This document shows, one piece after another, positions 35,325 to 44,496 of a stretch of DNA of 64,000 nucleotides. A model generated the notes under the pieces. That model ran no database searches and was not told the DNA's origin. It worked only from the letters and a program-made list of their open reading frames with translations. Source of the stretch: DATFFO01 sp963772815. Lineage in GTDB: Bacteria; Actinomycetota; Acidimicrobiia; Spongiisociales; ZC4RG35. The stretch is from the NCBI GenBank assembly GCA_963772815.1, contig CAVYYV010000003.1:124001-188000 (forward strand), in the 5' to 3' direction. A program made the position numbers and the translations under genes. Each line of letters starts with the position of its first letter. The first letter of the stretch is position 1.

Positions 35325-36665
35325 TCAGCGACCCCGCCGCCTGCCACGGGACGATCGGCGCCTGCCTGCCCGGCGCGACAGGCCTGCCGCCGTCTTGCGG
35401 CGCAGCGCGACTTCTTCGGGCTGAAAAGCACTCAGATCGGCCAACCGAGGGTCATTCGAGTACATCTTCGTGATTTCGGTGTTCAGCCCGGCAATGGCCT
35501 GGAGACGTTCCACCTCGAGGATCTGATCCCACTCGACGAGGGTCACAACCAGGCCTTCCTCTCCCGCCCGGGCCGTGCGCCCGGATCGATGGACGAAGGT
35601 CTTGTAATCATCGGGTGGGTCGTAATGGATCACCACGTCGACATCGTCGATGTGCAAGCCGCGCGCTGCGACATTCGTCGCCACGAGGGCCTGCACTTTG
35701 CCATCGGCGAAGCGGTCCAGACTCTTCTCCCGCACCTGCTGACGCAGGTCGCCATGGGTCTTGGCCACGTGGACCCCCTCCGCCCGGAGGTCCCGCGCCA
35801 CCTTGTCGGCGCCACGCTTGGTGCGGACGAACACCAGAGAACGCTTGGCACTGCCGATGATCGCGGCCGCCACCTTGATCTTGTCCATGTGATGGACGGC
35901 GAGAAAGCGGTGCTCGACCGTATCCACCATGTCGCCGCTTTCCTTGTCGACGCTGTGGACCGCCGGGTCGGTCATGTACCGACGAACCAGCACGCCCACC
36001 TGACCGTCGAGCGTGGCCGAGAAGAGCATGGTCTGATGCCCGGACGGAATGGCCGCCATCACGTCGTAGACCTGGGGAAGGAACCCCATGTCGGCCATCT
36101 GGTCCGCCTCGTCGATGACCACGCTCGCCACCTTGCTCAGGTGGAGCACGCCCCTCCTGAGCAGGTCGAGGAGGCGACCTGGCGTCGCCACGACCAGATC
36201 CGAGCCTCTCTTGACGGCCTGGATCTGTTGACCCATGGGCACACCGCCGTAGACCGCCACGATCCGGAGACTCCGCATCGCAGCAGGCGCCTGAAGTGCG
36301 GCACATACCTGAGCTGCCAGCTCCCGGGTGGGAACGAGCACCAGGGCCCGCGGCGCGTCCAGGCGGGGCGTGTCGAGACGAACCAGCAGCGGGAGCCCGA
36401 AGGCGTAAGTCTTGCCGGATCCGGTCTCTGCCTTCCCACACACGTCCCTGCCGGCCAAGCCGTCGGGGATGGAAAGCACCTGGATCGGTGTTGGCCGCTC
36501 GATGCCTTCGGCAGCCAGTACCCCGATCATGTCGGCCGGCAAACCCAGGGCATCGAAAGAAGCGGCCGGGCCGGACGCGTCCGTTTCTGTCGTGCCCTCT
36601 CCGGCGATCACCTCGCCGGGAAGGCGCTCACCGATAACGGCGATCGCCTCCTCGCCGGGGCCCAC
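35325..36665 (-). CDS. DEAD-box RNA helicase
   Basis: 446 residues with the complete helicase set: Q motif region 'FDALGLPADMI', Walker A 'CGKAETGSGKT', 'LVPTRELAAQV', 'VATPGRLLDLL', 'VIDEADQMADMGF' (the DEAD box), 'MLFSATLDG', 'LVFVRTKRGADKVA', 'ALVATNVAARGLHIDDVDVVIHYD' and 'FVHRSGRTARAG'. The tail is Arg-rich, probably RNA-binding. It starts at GTG 36665, overlapping the RRM gene by 38 bp, so the two are coupled; together they suggest an RNA-remodelling or cold-response unit. Confidence 0.94.
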   Translation of the reverse strand: MGPGEEAIAVIGERLPGEVIAGEGTTETDASGPAASFDALGLPADMIGVLAAEGIERPTPIQVLSIPDGLAGRDVCGKAETGSGKTYAFGLPLLVRLDTPRLDAPRALVLVPTRELAAQVCAALQAPAAMRSLRIVAVYGGVPMGQQIQAVKRGSDLVVATPGRLLDLLRRGVLHLSKVASVVIDEADQMADMGFLPQVYDVMAAIPSGHQTMLFSATLDGQVGVLVRRYMTDPAVHSVDKESGDMVDTVEHRFLAVHHMDKIKVAAAIIGSAKRSLVFVRTKRGADKVARDLRAEGVHVAKTHGDLRQQVREKSLDRFADGKVQALVATNVAARGLHIDDVDVVIHYDPPDDYKTFVHRSGRTARAGEEGLVVTLVEWDQILEVERLQAIAGLNTEITKMYSNDPRLADLSAFQPEEVALRRKTAAGLSRRAGRRRSSRGRRRGR

Positions 36666-36906
36666 TGGAGCGGGGGCGAGCCTCGTTCACGGTCAGGCGT
36701 CGACCGTCTATGTCCTTTCCGTTCAACTCCTCGATGGCGCGACGTGCGTCATCGTCGGCCATCTCGACGAAACCAAACCCACGGGACCGACCCGTGTCAC
36801 GGTCGGTTATGACGGCCGCCGACTGCACGGCGCCGTAGGGACTGAACAGGGACTCGAGTTCTCCCGAGTCGTAGCGAAAGGGCAGATTGCCCACGTAGAT
36901 GTTGAT
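36628..36906 (-). CDS. RNA recognition motif (RRM) protein, ATC start
   Basis: 92 residues: RNP2 'IYVGNLPF', RNP1 'SRGFGFVEM', and a C-terminal Arg/Gly-rich tail, i.e. a glycine-rich RRM protein like those of cyanobacteria and actinobacteria. A TGA lies 4 codons before an ATC at 36906 that encodes the expected first residue of '(M)NIYVGNLPF', with GAGG 7 nt upstream. The first ordinary start (GTG 36894) would cut into RNP2 and sits about 19 nt from GAGG. The ATC start is inferred. Confidence 0.88.
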   Translation of the reverse strand: MNIYVGNLPFRYDSGELESLFSPYGAVQSAAVITDRDTGRSRGFGFVEMADDDARRAIEELNGKDIDGRRLTVNEARPRSSGPRRGGDRRYR

Positions 36907-37108
36907 GCGTTCTCCTCAATCGATTCTTGGCGCTCACGGCGCCCGGATCGGGTGGACCGGCAATACGACAATCAGTCGAAGCCGGGCAACAGCCCGTGCC
37001 TTCACCTCTTGTGTCGGCGACATTTAGGTTAGCCGGGGACACCGACGACCCGATAACATTATGACCGCCGCCATCCAACTGGCCGGCTGTCGCCCTTTCG
37101 AGGAACAA

Positions 37109-38695
37109 GTGACCATCTCCGCTCGCGCCGACATCAACACTCAGACCGAACGCAGACGAACGTTCGCCATCATCTCTCACCCCGACGCGGGCAAGACGAC
37201 CCTGACCGAGAAGCTCCTGCTCTATTCCGGCGCCATCGAAGAGGCCGGGGCGGTCAAGGCACGGGCGGGCCGACAGCGCGATGTGACCTCTGACTGGATG
37301 GAGCTGGAGAGACAGCGCGGCATCTCGATCACCTCGACGGTTCTCCAGTTCGAGTACCGCGATCATGTCATCAACCTGCTGGACACACCCGGGCACCGAG
37401 ACTTCTCAGAGGACACCTACCGAGTCCTGTCGGCGGTCGATGCGGCGGTCATCGTGCTCGATGCCGCCAAGGGCATCGAGGCCCAGACACTCAAGCTGTT
37501 CCAGGTCGCCCGCAGCCGCCAGATCCCCCTCCTCACCTTCGTCAACAAGTGCGACCGGCCGTCACTCGGCGGTCTCGAGTTGATCGACGACGTCGAACGG
37601 CGACTGGGTATCACGGCCACGCCCGTTACGTGGCCGGTGGGGATGGGGAGCGAGCTGGTCGGGATCGTCGACCGGCGCGACGGTCGGGTATGGCGATACG
37701 AACGGACGTCCCACGGGGCCGCCCGGAGTAGCGAAACAGACTCTCCGGCCCACGACCTCGACCGGCTCGGCAAGGCGGCTTCGGGAGCCAAGTCCGAGCT
37801 GGAGCTACTGGAGGCGATCGGCGCCGACCACGATCAGAAGCGCTTCCTGGCCGGCGAGACGACCCCGATGTTCTTCGGCTCCGCCCTGTGGAACTTCGGC
37901 GTCAGGCTCCTGTTGGATGCGCTGGTCGATATCGCTCCCCCTCCCACCCCGCTGACGGACCGCGAGGAAGAGCCCCACCCCGTAACCGAGCCATTCTCCG
38001 GCTTCGTGTTCAAGGTGCAGGCCAACCTCGACCCCCGCCATCGAGACCGCATCGCCTACGTCCGGATCGCATCGGGCGAGTTCGAGCGGGGCATGACCCT
38101 GACCAACGTGCGCACCCAACGTTCCTTCTCGACCAAATACGCCCATCAGGTGTTCGGGCGTGACCGCGACACCGTAGATGTAGCTTTTCCCGGCGATGTG
38201 GTCGGCCTGGTCAACGCAGGCGACCTCAACATCGGTGACACCGTCACCACAGGTCCCCTGTTTCGCTATCCGCCGATTCCCACCTTCGCCCCCGAGCATT
38301 TCCGGGTGGGGCGCAACATGGACACCAGCCGCTACAAGCAGTTCAGACGAGGGGTGACCCAGCTGGACGAGGAAGGGGTGATCCAGGTGCTCAAGCACCC
38401 CGACCGCGGCGAGCAGGAGCCGATCCTGGCTGCGGTAGGGCCCATGCAGTACGACGTGGCCCGCTACCGGCTGGAAAACGAGTTCGGGGCCCGGATCGAG
38501 CTGACGCCCACTCCCTACGTCCTGGCCCGACGCACAGACCGAGAGGGCGCCGATCGGCTGCGGGGACGGAGAAACACCGAGGTGGTGAGCCGACCCGATG
38601 GAACCCTGCTGGCCCTGTTCACCAGCGCCTATCACCTCGAGGCCGCACAACGGGACCTGAAGGGCATCACCCTCGATCCCATCGTGGTCACCTGA
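37109..38695 (+). CDS. prfC: Peptide chain release factor 3
   Basis: 528 residues from GTG 37109. Translational GTPase with G1 'SHPDAGKTTLTEK', switch region 'ERQRGISITSTVLQF', G3 'DTPGHRDF' and G4 'FVNKCDRPS', then the RF3-specific C-terminal domain ('VGPMQYDVARYRLENEFGA'). It recycles RF1/RF2 after termination. The GTG has 'gagga' close upstream and lies about 40 nt after a -10-like TAACAT; an ATG at 37061 is an in-frame alternative. Confidence 0.93.
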   Translation: MTISARADINTQTERRRTFAIISHPDAGKTTLTEKLLLYSGAIEEAGAVKARAGRQRDVTSDWMELERQRGISITSTVLQFEYRDHVINLLDTPGHRDFSEDTYRVLSAVDAAVIVLDAAKGIEAQTLKLFQVARSRQIPLLTFVNKCDRPSLGGLELIDDVERRLGITATPVTWPVGMGSELVGIVDRRDGRVWRYERTSHGAARSSETDSPAHDLDRLGKAASGAKSELELLEAIGADHDQKRFLAGETTPMFFGSALWNFGVRLLLDALVDIAPPPTPLTDREEEPHPVTEPFSGFVFKVQANLDPRHRDRIAYVRIASGEFERGMTLTNVRTQRSFSTKYAHQVFGRDRDTVDVAFPGDVVGLVNAGDLNIGDTVTTGPLFRYPPIPTFAPEHFRVGRNMDTSRYKQFRRGVTQLDEEGVIQVLKHPDRGEQEPILAAVGPMQYDVARYRLENEFGARIELTPTPYVLARRTDREGADRLRGRRNTEVVSRPDGTLLALFTSAYHLEAAQRDLKGITLDPIVVT

Positions 38696-38737
38696 TCCCG
38701 GCCGGGCCCTTCCCGCCCGAATTGCGTTCTCCCCTTC

Positions 38738-38764
38738 AAAACGGTCCCTGCAGGGTCCCGTTTT
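38738..38764. terminator. Rho-independent terminator after prfC
   Basis: AAAACGG and CCCGTTTT flank an inner CCCTGCAGGG palindrome, giving a strong hairpin followed by TTTT. It lies 43 bp after the prfC stop and reads in both directions. Confidence 0.65.
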
Positions 38765-38776
38765 GCTGATAAAAAC

Positions 38777-38800
38777 GGTTCTCCTGACTGATCCGTGGGT
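38777..38800. repeat. ISL3 left inverted repeat with 8-bp target duplication
   Basis: Begins ggttctcctgactg and matches, in inverse, 42286-42309 at about 20 of 24 positions. The 8 bp before it (38769-38776, ataaaaac) equal the 8 bp after the right repeat. Confidence 0.85.
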
Positions 38801-39328
38801 TCATGCGGTTCGTCCGGGGAGGTCGGGTTGGTGTCCTCCGAGGTGGAGCAGTGCGAGGGCGATGAGGGCGTGGGCTGATTTGAATCCGTAGGCGAGGCGG
38901 GTGAGGAGCCGGATTTTGGTGTTGGTGGACTCGACCAGGGCGTTGGAGAGGCCCCATTCGAGGGAAGCGTCGATGGCTTGTCGGTGTCTTCGGATACGTC
39001 GTCCGACTTCGACGAACTCGGGGATGCGGGACCGTTGCGCCCACCCCAGCCACCGGTCGAGGGCTTGTTTCCCGTCGTCGCCGCCGACAGCGAACACCGC
39101 CCGGAGGCCTTCTTTGAGCAGGTAGGCCCGATACAGACGGGGATCGGTTTCGGCGATCCAGGCGAGTTTGGCTTCCTGGTTGGTGGTGAGGTCTTCGGGG
39201 TTCTTCCACAGCACGAACCGGGCCCTCTTCAGTTTGAGGGCGTCGCCTTGGGCCCGTTTCCCTACCCGTCGGCCCCTGGCTTCGTTCCAGGCTCGTCGAC
39301 GTACCGCATCCAGGGCTTGGGTGGCCCA

Positions 39329-41474
39329 GTAGGGTCGGACCGGAGCGCCCTGTCAGTCTTTCGGCTGGTGGGTTTCCCCGGTCCGCCCTCCGAACCGGAC
39401 GTGCACGTTCCCGCGCATCCGGCTCTCCCCGAGTCTCAGGTGTCTGTTTGCCAGGGTGTGGGGATGTTCCCTCGGTAGCGGTAGCGGGTGACCGTCACCG
39501 CGGCCGGATCGAACAGTTCCACTACCCCGTCGTGGGGCCACACTCGGCCAGTGCCGAGCAGGTAGCGTCTTCGTAGCTTCTTCCAGCCGGTGCGGCGGTG
39601 TTTGCGGCGGAGCCATTTGACGACCCGCCACCACGTGAAGTGGCGGAGGTAGCCGAAGGTCTGCTTGGACACGCCGTGGCGGAAGTAGTTCGTCCACCCG
39701 CGCAGGACAGCGTTGAGCTGCCGCAGCAGGTGCCCGAGGTCTTGGTTCGTTCCCTGGTTGGTGATCGTCCTCACTTTCCGTTTGATGGAAGCCAGCGCCT
39801 CCTTCGACGGGTAGGTGTAGACGTAGTGTTTGTTGGTTCCTTCCTTTCGGTCCCGCCGGATGCGGAACCCCAGGAACGTGAACCCCTCGTCGATGTGGGC
39901 GACACCCGTCTTGGCCTCTGCCAGGGCAAGGCCCATCGGGGCCAGCACCGCTGCTGCCTCCGAAAGGAGGCTCTCGGCGTGGGTGCGGGTTCCTGCCACC
40001 AACAGTACGAAGTCGTCGGCGTATCGAACGAGCCGATACGTCGCTTCGCCGTGCTGGCGGCGACGTTCCCGCTCCCAGCGGGTGGCCATCGTTACAGCCC
40101 AAGCCTCAGCGAAATGGTCGTCGAGGACTGACAGGGCCACGTTGGCCAACAGCGGCGACAGGATGCCGCCTTGAGGGGTGCCCGAGTTGGTGTCCCTGAC
40201 GACCTGATCCTCAGAGAGGATCCCGGCTTTCAAGAACGCCTTCACGAGCCCCAGCACCCGTTTGTCTCCGACCCGTTTCCGCACCCGCTCCATCAGGGCC
40301 GAGTGGGATATGTTGTCGAAGCACGCCTCGATGTCCGCTTCCGCCACCCACTCATACGAGTTGGAGGCGAACATGTGGATCTCGGCGATGGCGTCATGGG
40401 GTCGCCGACCAGGGCGGAAACCGTACGAACACGGCTTGAAATCCGCCTCGAATATCGGCTCCAGCACCAATTTGAGGGACGCTTGCACCACTCGGTCGCG
40501 AGTAGCGGGAATACCCAACCGGCGCAGCTTGCCACCGATCTTGGGGATCATCCGTTCACGGACCGGGAGCGGCTCGAACCTGCGGGCCTTCAAATCGGCT
40601 CGCAACGCGTCCAAGAACACTTCCGTGCCGCGGGACTGTTCGATGTATCGGGCGGTCTCGCCGTCCACACCGCCAGTCCGCGCGCCCCGGTTGGTTCTGA
40701 CCCGGTTCCACCCAACCAAGAGGAAAGCCGGGTCAGCGACGAGGTTGTAGAGGTCATCGAACCGACGCTCTGCGTCGGCGGTCGACCACTGATGCAGCTT
40801 GGTCTGAATCTCCAGTACCCGGGTCTTTGCTTCATCGAGCGAAGACCACGACGCGCCCGTATTCACCGGCGACCTCCCGGCATTCCAGCTCCAACGCTGC
40901 TGACTCGCTGGGTCCCTTCGCCATGTACGCAACTTTCCTGCGCTCGGACTACTACGGACCCTCCGCCCCGCCCCGGGATCATCAGCCGACGATGAGCCTT
41001 CCCGCCGCCGACCTGGCCGGTCGGAGGTGAGGGGAATCCCGGAACGGTTCCCACGTTCACTATGCATCCGTTGACAGGGTCGGTGCCCAACTTTTCCCCT
41101 GACAGCCTGTCCATGGCTACGCCGCAGGCCTTCACCCTGGCCTCCCCACCGGCGTGAATCACCGGCTTCGGAGTTGCGTTCCCATCAACAAGGTCGGCAT
41201 CGTGCTGTCGTCCCAGCCCATATCCGCCAGATTTGAGCTGGTTCCATCCTTGAGGGGGTTTCACTGCTGGTTCACTCCTCGTTGCACCTTTCTGTCTCGC
41301 TTGCCGGACCCGGACCGTCTGGCGATACCAGCCCGTCCCGGCTTTGTCGGGGCTGCTTCCCGCCCTTCCCTGCATCTCCAGGGTCAGACTGCCCCCAGCT
41401 TCTTATGATCTGCTGCGACAGACCACAGGTGGGTCCTTACACCCCACCGGATAACACAGCGCCTCGTGGCGCAC
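39329..41474 (-). ncRNA. Group II intron
   Basis: The 5' end at 41474 reads GTGCGCC, the group II start; the 3' end at 39329 reads ...CCTAC, ending in A-pyrimidine. Domain V is recognisable as a 34-nt hairpin at 39392-39425 (minus strand) starting GAGCCGG and ending CCGGTTC. The intron lies between the codons for K242 and W243 of the transposase, right after the second catalytic Asp motif. The reverse transcriptase gene is inside (39436-40866). Confidence 0.9.
39436..40866 (-). CDS. ltrA: Group II intron reverse transcriptase/maturase
   Basis: 476 residues from GTG 40866, which has GGGAGG 6 nt upstream. Reverse transcriptase blocks are 'RTNRGARTGGVDG', 'RPLGIPATRDRVVQ'-like 'LRRLGIPATRDRVVQASLK', 'YGFRPGRRPHDAI', 'ADIEACFDNISHSALM', 'GTPQGGILSPLLANVAL' and the active site 'RYADDFVLL'. 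A maturase (domain X) region follows and ends 'LRGWTNYFRHG'. There is no HNH endonuclease motif, so mobility may depend on replication forks. All blocks look intact. Confidence 0.94.
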   Translation of the reverse strand: MNTGASWSSLDEAKTRVLEIQTKLHQWSTADAERRFDDLYNLVADPAFLLVGWNRVRTNRGARTGGVDGETARYIEQSRGTEVFLDALRADLKARRFEPLPVRERMIPKIGGKLRRLGIPATRDRVVQASLKLVLEPIFEADFKPCSYGFRPGRRPHDAIAEIHMFASNSYEWVAEADIEACFDNISHSALMERVRKRVGDKRVLGLVKAFLKAGILSEDQVVRDTNSGTPQGGILSPLLANVALSVLDDHFAEAWAVTMATRWERERRRQHGEATYRLVRYADDFVLLVAGTRTHAESLLSEAAAVLAPMGLALAEAKTGVAHIDEGFTFLGFRIRRDRKEGTNKHYVYTYPSKEALASIKRKVRTITNQGTNQDLGHLLRQLNAVLRGWTNYFRHGVSKQTFGYLRHFTWWRVVKWLRRKHRRTGWKKLRRRYLLGTGRVWPHDGVVELFDPAAVTVTRYRYRGNIPTPWQTDT

Positions 41475-42511
41475 TTTGATCACATGGAACGGGTCGGCGG
41501 AACGGACCGCCTGAGGGGCGCACTCGGCGACCACGTCGATGATCCAGTCCGCCTCATCGGAGGTGACATGGGTCAAAAGAGCGCTCCTCTCGGGGCCTAA
41601 CGCCTCGAAGAACGACCGCACGGTGCCGTGGTCCCGGCCCGGCGCAGCCCAGACCAGCCGGCCCGTGTCGTGGTCGACCACCACGATCAGATACTTGTAT
41701 CGCTTCTTATAGGAGATCTCGTCGATGCCGATCCGCCGCAACCCCTCCAGGCGGTCCACCCGGGAGTCAATGTCGGCGGTGACCCGGGTGATGATCGCCC
41801 CCACCGTCCGCCACGCCACCCGCATCAGCTCGGTCACCGTCGTTTTGGAAGTGCGTGTGACCAGCCACGCCACCGTGTCATCGAACGCGTAAGTGTGGCC
41901 AGCGCCGTGACGGGCCCACGGCACCGCAGCCACCCTCACCCCACACCGGTCGCATTCCACCCGAGGAGCGTCTCCTTCCAACCACACCCGCACAGTCCCC
42001 ACATCCAACCCTCGCCAGCGGCGCCGACCCTCCCCCTGGTCATACCCCCGAGCCGGCTCCCCACACCGGCCACACCGACGCCGGCGGGCCTTGCGAGGAC
42101 GCACATGCGCCACCACCTCATCCGCCGCCGAGTCATACCCCACCCACTCGATCACCGTGCCCGTTCCCACCCCCAGCACCCGCCTCCATAAACTGACCAC
42201 AGCCGCTTCCTCCTACCGATCGACGGTTGAACAGCCAGAAACGTAGGAGAGAAGCGGCCTTCCCCCCGGTATCTACCCCTCAACCACCCACGGAAGAGTC
42301 AGAAGAGCCATAAAAACGCGATCGGGCTAGAGGAATTCCGTCCTTGGCAAAGACCAGCTGGGGAAACTGGTTCTGGTGCATCGGGTGGGTCTGAAGGCCC
42401 TCGTTGTAGTAGTGGTAAACGAGCCAGGGTCCGAGGTCCCGGGGGTACCGGGCCATTGGCCCCTGTCCCCTCAAGCGACGGAGGACGACGATGCAGCAAG
42501 GAGGTAATCAG

Positions 42512-42880
42512 ATGGACATCTCAGAGCTCGTACTGGGGCCACCCATCGGATGCGCCACGGACACGCCGGTGACCGAGGTGGCCAGACTGATGGTCGACGA
42601 GGGCGTCGGCTCCCTGGCAGTGATGGACGGAACCCACCTGCTCGGCATCGTGACCGATCGCGACATCGTCGTAGCTTGCTGCGACGGCGACGTCAGCGAC
42701 CTCGAGGCCAGCGACATCATGACCCCCGAGCCCGACACGATCGACTCCACGACGGATCTGGAGAGCGCCACCGACTGGCTCAACGCCACCGGATACCGCC
42801 ACCTGCCCGTCACCGAGGACGGAAGGCTGATCGGCATCATCAGCATCAAAGACCTCCTGTGGGCCGCAACCGGCCGGTGA
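42512..42880 (+). CDS. CBS-domain pair protein
   Basis: 122 residues, ATG preceded by a near-perfect 'aaggaggt' ribosome binding site at 42499. Two CBS repeats are visible: 'VTEVARLMVDEGVGSLAVMDGTHLLGIVTDRDIV' and 'LESATDWLNATGYRHLPVTEDGRLIGIISIKDLL'. Such proteins bind adenine nucleotides and act as energy sensors or regulators; the partner is unknown. It is followed after 4 bp by the SRPBCC gene. Confidence 0.92.
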   Translation: MDISELVLGPPIGCATDTPVTEVARLMVDEGVGSLAVMDGTHLLGIVTDRDIVVACCDGDVSDLEASDIMTPEPDTIDSTTDLESATDWLNATGYRHLPVTEDGRLIGIISIKDLLWAATGR

Positions 42881-42884
42881 GCCG

Positions 42885-43391
42885 TTGTTCGTCGACTACT
42901 CCGTGGAGGTTCCCCTTCCCGAACAGCGGGTGATCGAGCTCCTCGTGACGCACGGGGCCGAAATGCAGGGCATGGGCACCGCCGCCTATCGACGCGGGGA
43001 GGAGCTGCATAGCAAGGTCGGGCCGGGCGGCCCGATCGCCAAGAAGGTCGTCGTGGCTCTGGGCCGGCCCGTCATGTACCGGAGAGGGGCGGTGGTCCCG
43101 ATCCGATGGCGGGCCGCAGGAGCCGAGGCACTTTTCCCGCGCCTGGAGGGTGAGCTCGCCGTGGAGCGAAGTGACGACGAAACCTCGATCCTCCACCTAC
43201 AGGCCAACTACAAGCCGCCACTGGGCTCGATCGGCTCGCTGATGGATCGCCTGATCCTCACCCGCGTCGCCCGCGCCACCGTCACCGATTGGGTGGATCG
43301 AATAGCCGACTGGACCAAGTTTGCTGCCGTCTCACCCGATGGGCAGAACTACCTCGACAACGGTGCCGACTCCGACCACCGAGCGGACTGA
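42885..43391 (+). CDS. SRPBCC/START-like protein
   Basis: 168 residues starting at TTG, 4 bp after the CBS gene. The pattern 'YSVEVPLPEQRVIELLV', 'VVVALGRPVMYRRGAVVPIRWRAAGAEALFPRLEGELAVER' and 'LMDRLILTRVARATVTDWVDRIADW' fits the helix-grip fold of SRPBCC proteins. The ligand is unknown. The last 60 bp overlap the convergent sensor kinase gene. Confidence 0.75.
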   Translation: MFVDYSVEVPLPEQRVIELLVTHGAEMQGMGTAAYRRGEELHSKVGPGGPIAKKVVVALGRPVMYRRGAVVPIRWRAAGAEALFPRLEGELAVERSDDETSILHLQANYKPPLGSIGSLMDRLILTRVARATVTDWVDRIADWTKFAAVSPDGQNYLDNGADSDHRAD

Positions 43392-44444
43392 AACCTCCCC
43401 GCGCAGACGTTCTGCCCGGCTCTCCAGGTTGTCGAGCCCCAGGCCTCGCACGACATCGTCGGGCACGAATCCCTTTCCCTGGTCCACAACCGACAGCACA
43501 AGCCGGTCGGAGAGGAGCTCGACGCTGACATCGACCACTCCCGTCCCCGAGTGACGCAAAGCGTTGGAAACCGCCTCGCCCACCAGGGGCATCACCTCGG
43601 CTGCGAGCTTGGGGTCCAGTTCCAGGTCGGGCGGGTCCACCGAGACGAACACCGCCACCTCGTAGGCCTTGGCCAGCTGGGACGTGTGCCCCCGCAGAGC
43701 CTCCTCGAACCGTGACTTGCTCCCCCGCCTTCCCAGGCCCGAGATGACCCGCCGCAACGACTCGATGGCGGTATCGATCCGGTCCACCGCCCAGTTGAGC
43801 GAGTCGGTCAAGGTTTCGTCCTCGACGGTGGCGGCAAGACCCTGAAGTTCGAGCCCCGTGGCGAACAGATCCTGAATGATCGAGTCGTGCAGGTCGCGCC
43901 CGATTCTCTCCCGGTCCTCGACCACGGCCACCCGCGCCAGCCGGGTGCGAAGACGGACGGTCTCTATGGCGGCGCCGGCAATGGCCGCCAGCGCCCCCAC
44001 TACCGTCTCGTCCTCCTGGCTGAATCCTCCGGGCTTCTCGGTCAGGTACAGGTTCCCGAACACCTGCTCCGAGGTCGCCACCGGCACACCCAGGAACTTC
44101 TCCATCGGAGGATGGTTGGGGGGAAAACCGACCGAGTCGGGGTGCTGTGAGATTTTCGTGAGGCGTATCACCGAGCCATCCCGAATCAGAGTCCCCAACA
44201 CCCCCCGCCCCTCCGGAAGATGGCCGATCTTCTCCACCGTCTCGTCGTCGATTCCGCGATGGACGAACTCAACCAGTGTCCCGTGCTCTCCGATGACACC
44301 CAGCGCCCCGAAGCGAGCTCCCGTCGTGGTCATGGCGGTCTCCACCAACAGCCCCAACAATGTCTCCAACTGTGGGGCACCCACAACCGTTGTCGCCGCC
44401 TCTGTGAGCGCCTTGAAGCGTTCGATCGGGATCCGAGTGCTCAT
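43332..44444 (-). CDS. GAF-domain sensor kinase (DevS-like)
   Basis: 370 residues. One GAF domain (about 25-170, 'VPVATSEQVFGNLYLTEKPGGFSQEDE') precedes a HisKA_3 domain with 'ERIGRDLHDSIIQDLFATGLEL' (His near residue 193) and a short HATPase ending 'GLGLDNLESRAERLRG'. This resembles DevS/DosS of mycobacteria, though with a single GAF domain. It is divergent from the response regulator, 52 bp apart, implying shared control. Confidence 0.92.
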   Translation of the reverse strand: MSTRIPIERFKALTEAATTVVGAPQLETLLGLLVETAMTTTGARFGALGVIGEHGTLVEFVHRGIDDETVEKIGHLPEGRGVLGTLIRDGSVIRLTKISQHPDSVGFPPNHPPMEKFLGVPVATSEQVFGNLYLTEKPGGFSQEDETVVGALAAIAGAAIETVRLRTRLARVAVVEDRERIGRDLHDSIIQDLFATGLELQGLAATVEDETLTDSLNWAVDRIDTAIESLRRVISGLGRRGSKSRFEEALRGHTSQLAKAYEVAVFVSVDPPDLELDPKLAAEVMPLVGEAVSNALRHSGTGVVDVSVELLSDRLVLSVVDQGKGFVPDDVVRGLGLDNLESRAERLRGEVSVRSVVGVGTVVEVVLPIG

Positions 44445-44496
44445 CAGGAGACGCAGGCTACCGGCGCCGCGCCGGGTTCGTTACGCTGGCGTTTCC

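Larger units (their letters stand above)
38801..42200 (-). pseudogene. ISL3-family transposase gene, split by a group II intron
   Basis: Two exons: 42200-41475 (242 codons) and 39328-38801 (175 codons and stop), together about 417 residues. Exon 1 has the zinc-finger pattern CGRCGEPARG...VECDRCGVRV and catalytic Asp motifs 'GIDEISYKK' and 'SADPFHVIK'; exon 2 resumes 'WATQALDAVRR' and carries the catalytic Glu in 'NALVESTNTKIRLL'. The frame joins exactly when the intron is removed. Without splicing, exon 1 continues for 23 codons into the intron and stops. Confidence 0.9.
38777..42309 (-). mobile_element. ISL3-family insertion sequence carrying a group II intron
   Basis: Terminal inverted repeats of about 24 bp (38777-38800 and 42286-42309, about 20 matches) are flanked by an exact 8-bp direct repeat, ataaaaac, at 38769-38776 and 42310-42317, the target duplication size expected for ISL3. 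The element is 3533 bp; without the 2146-bp intron it would be about 1.39 kb, the usual size. Confidence 0.9.
38736..42474 (-). pseudogene. Multicopper-oxidase-like remnant interrupted by ISL3
   Basis: On the minus strand 42474-42310 encodes 'YPRDLGPWLVYHYYNEGLQTHPMHQNQFPQL' (in parts) with His-rich spacing like a C-terminal multicopper oxidase domain ('HPMHQHQFPQLVFAKDG'). Removing the IS and one target copy continues the frame as 'FYQQNGTLQGPF' and a stop at 38736. The N-terminus is missing, and the usual HCH copper motif is not reached. The family assignment is by eye only. Confidence 0.45.

Noticed and set aside
40171..40995. 274-codon plus-strand frame in the intron
   Set aside because: Antisense of the reverse transcriptase, whose motifs are complete.
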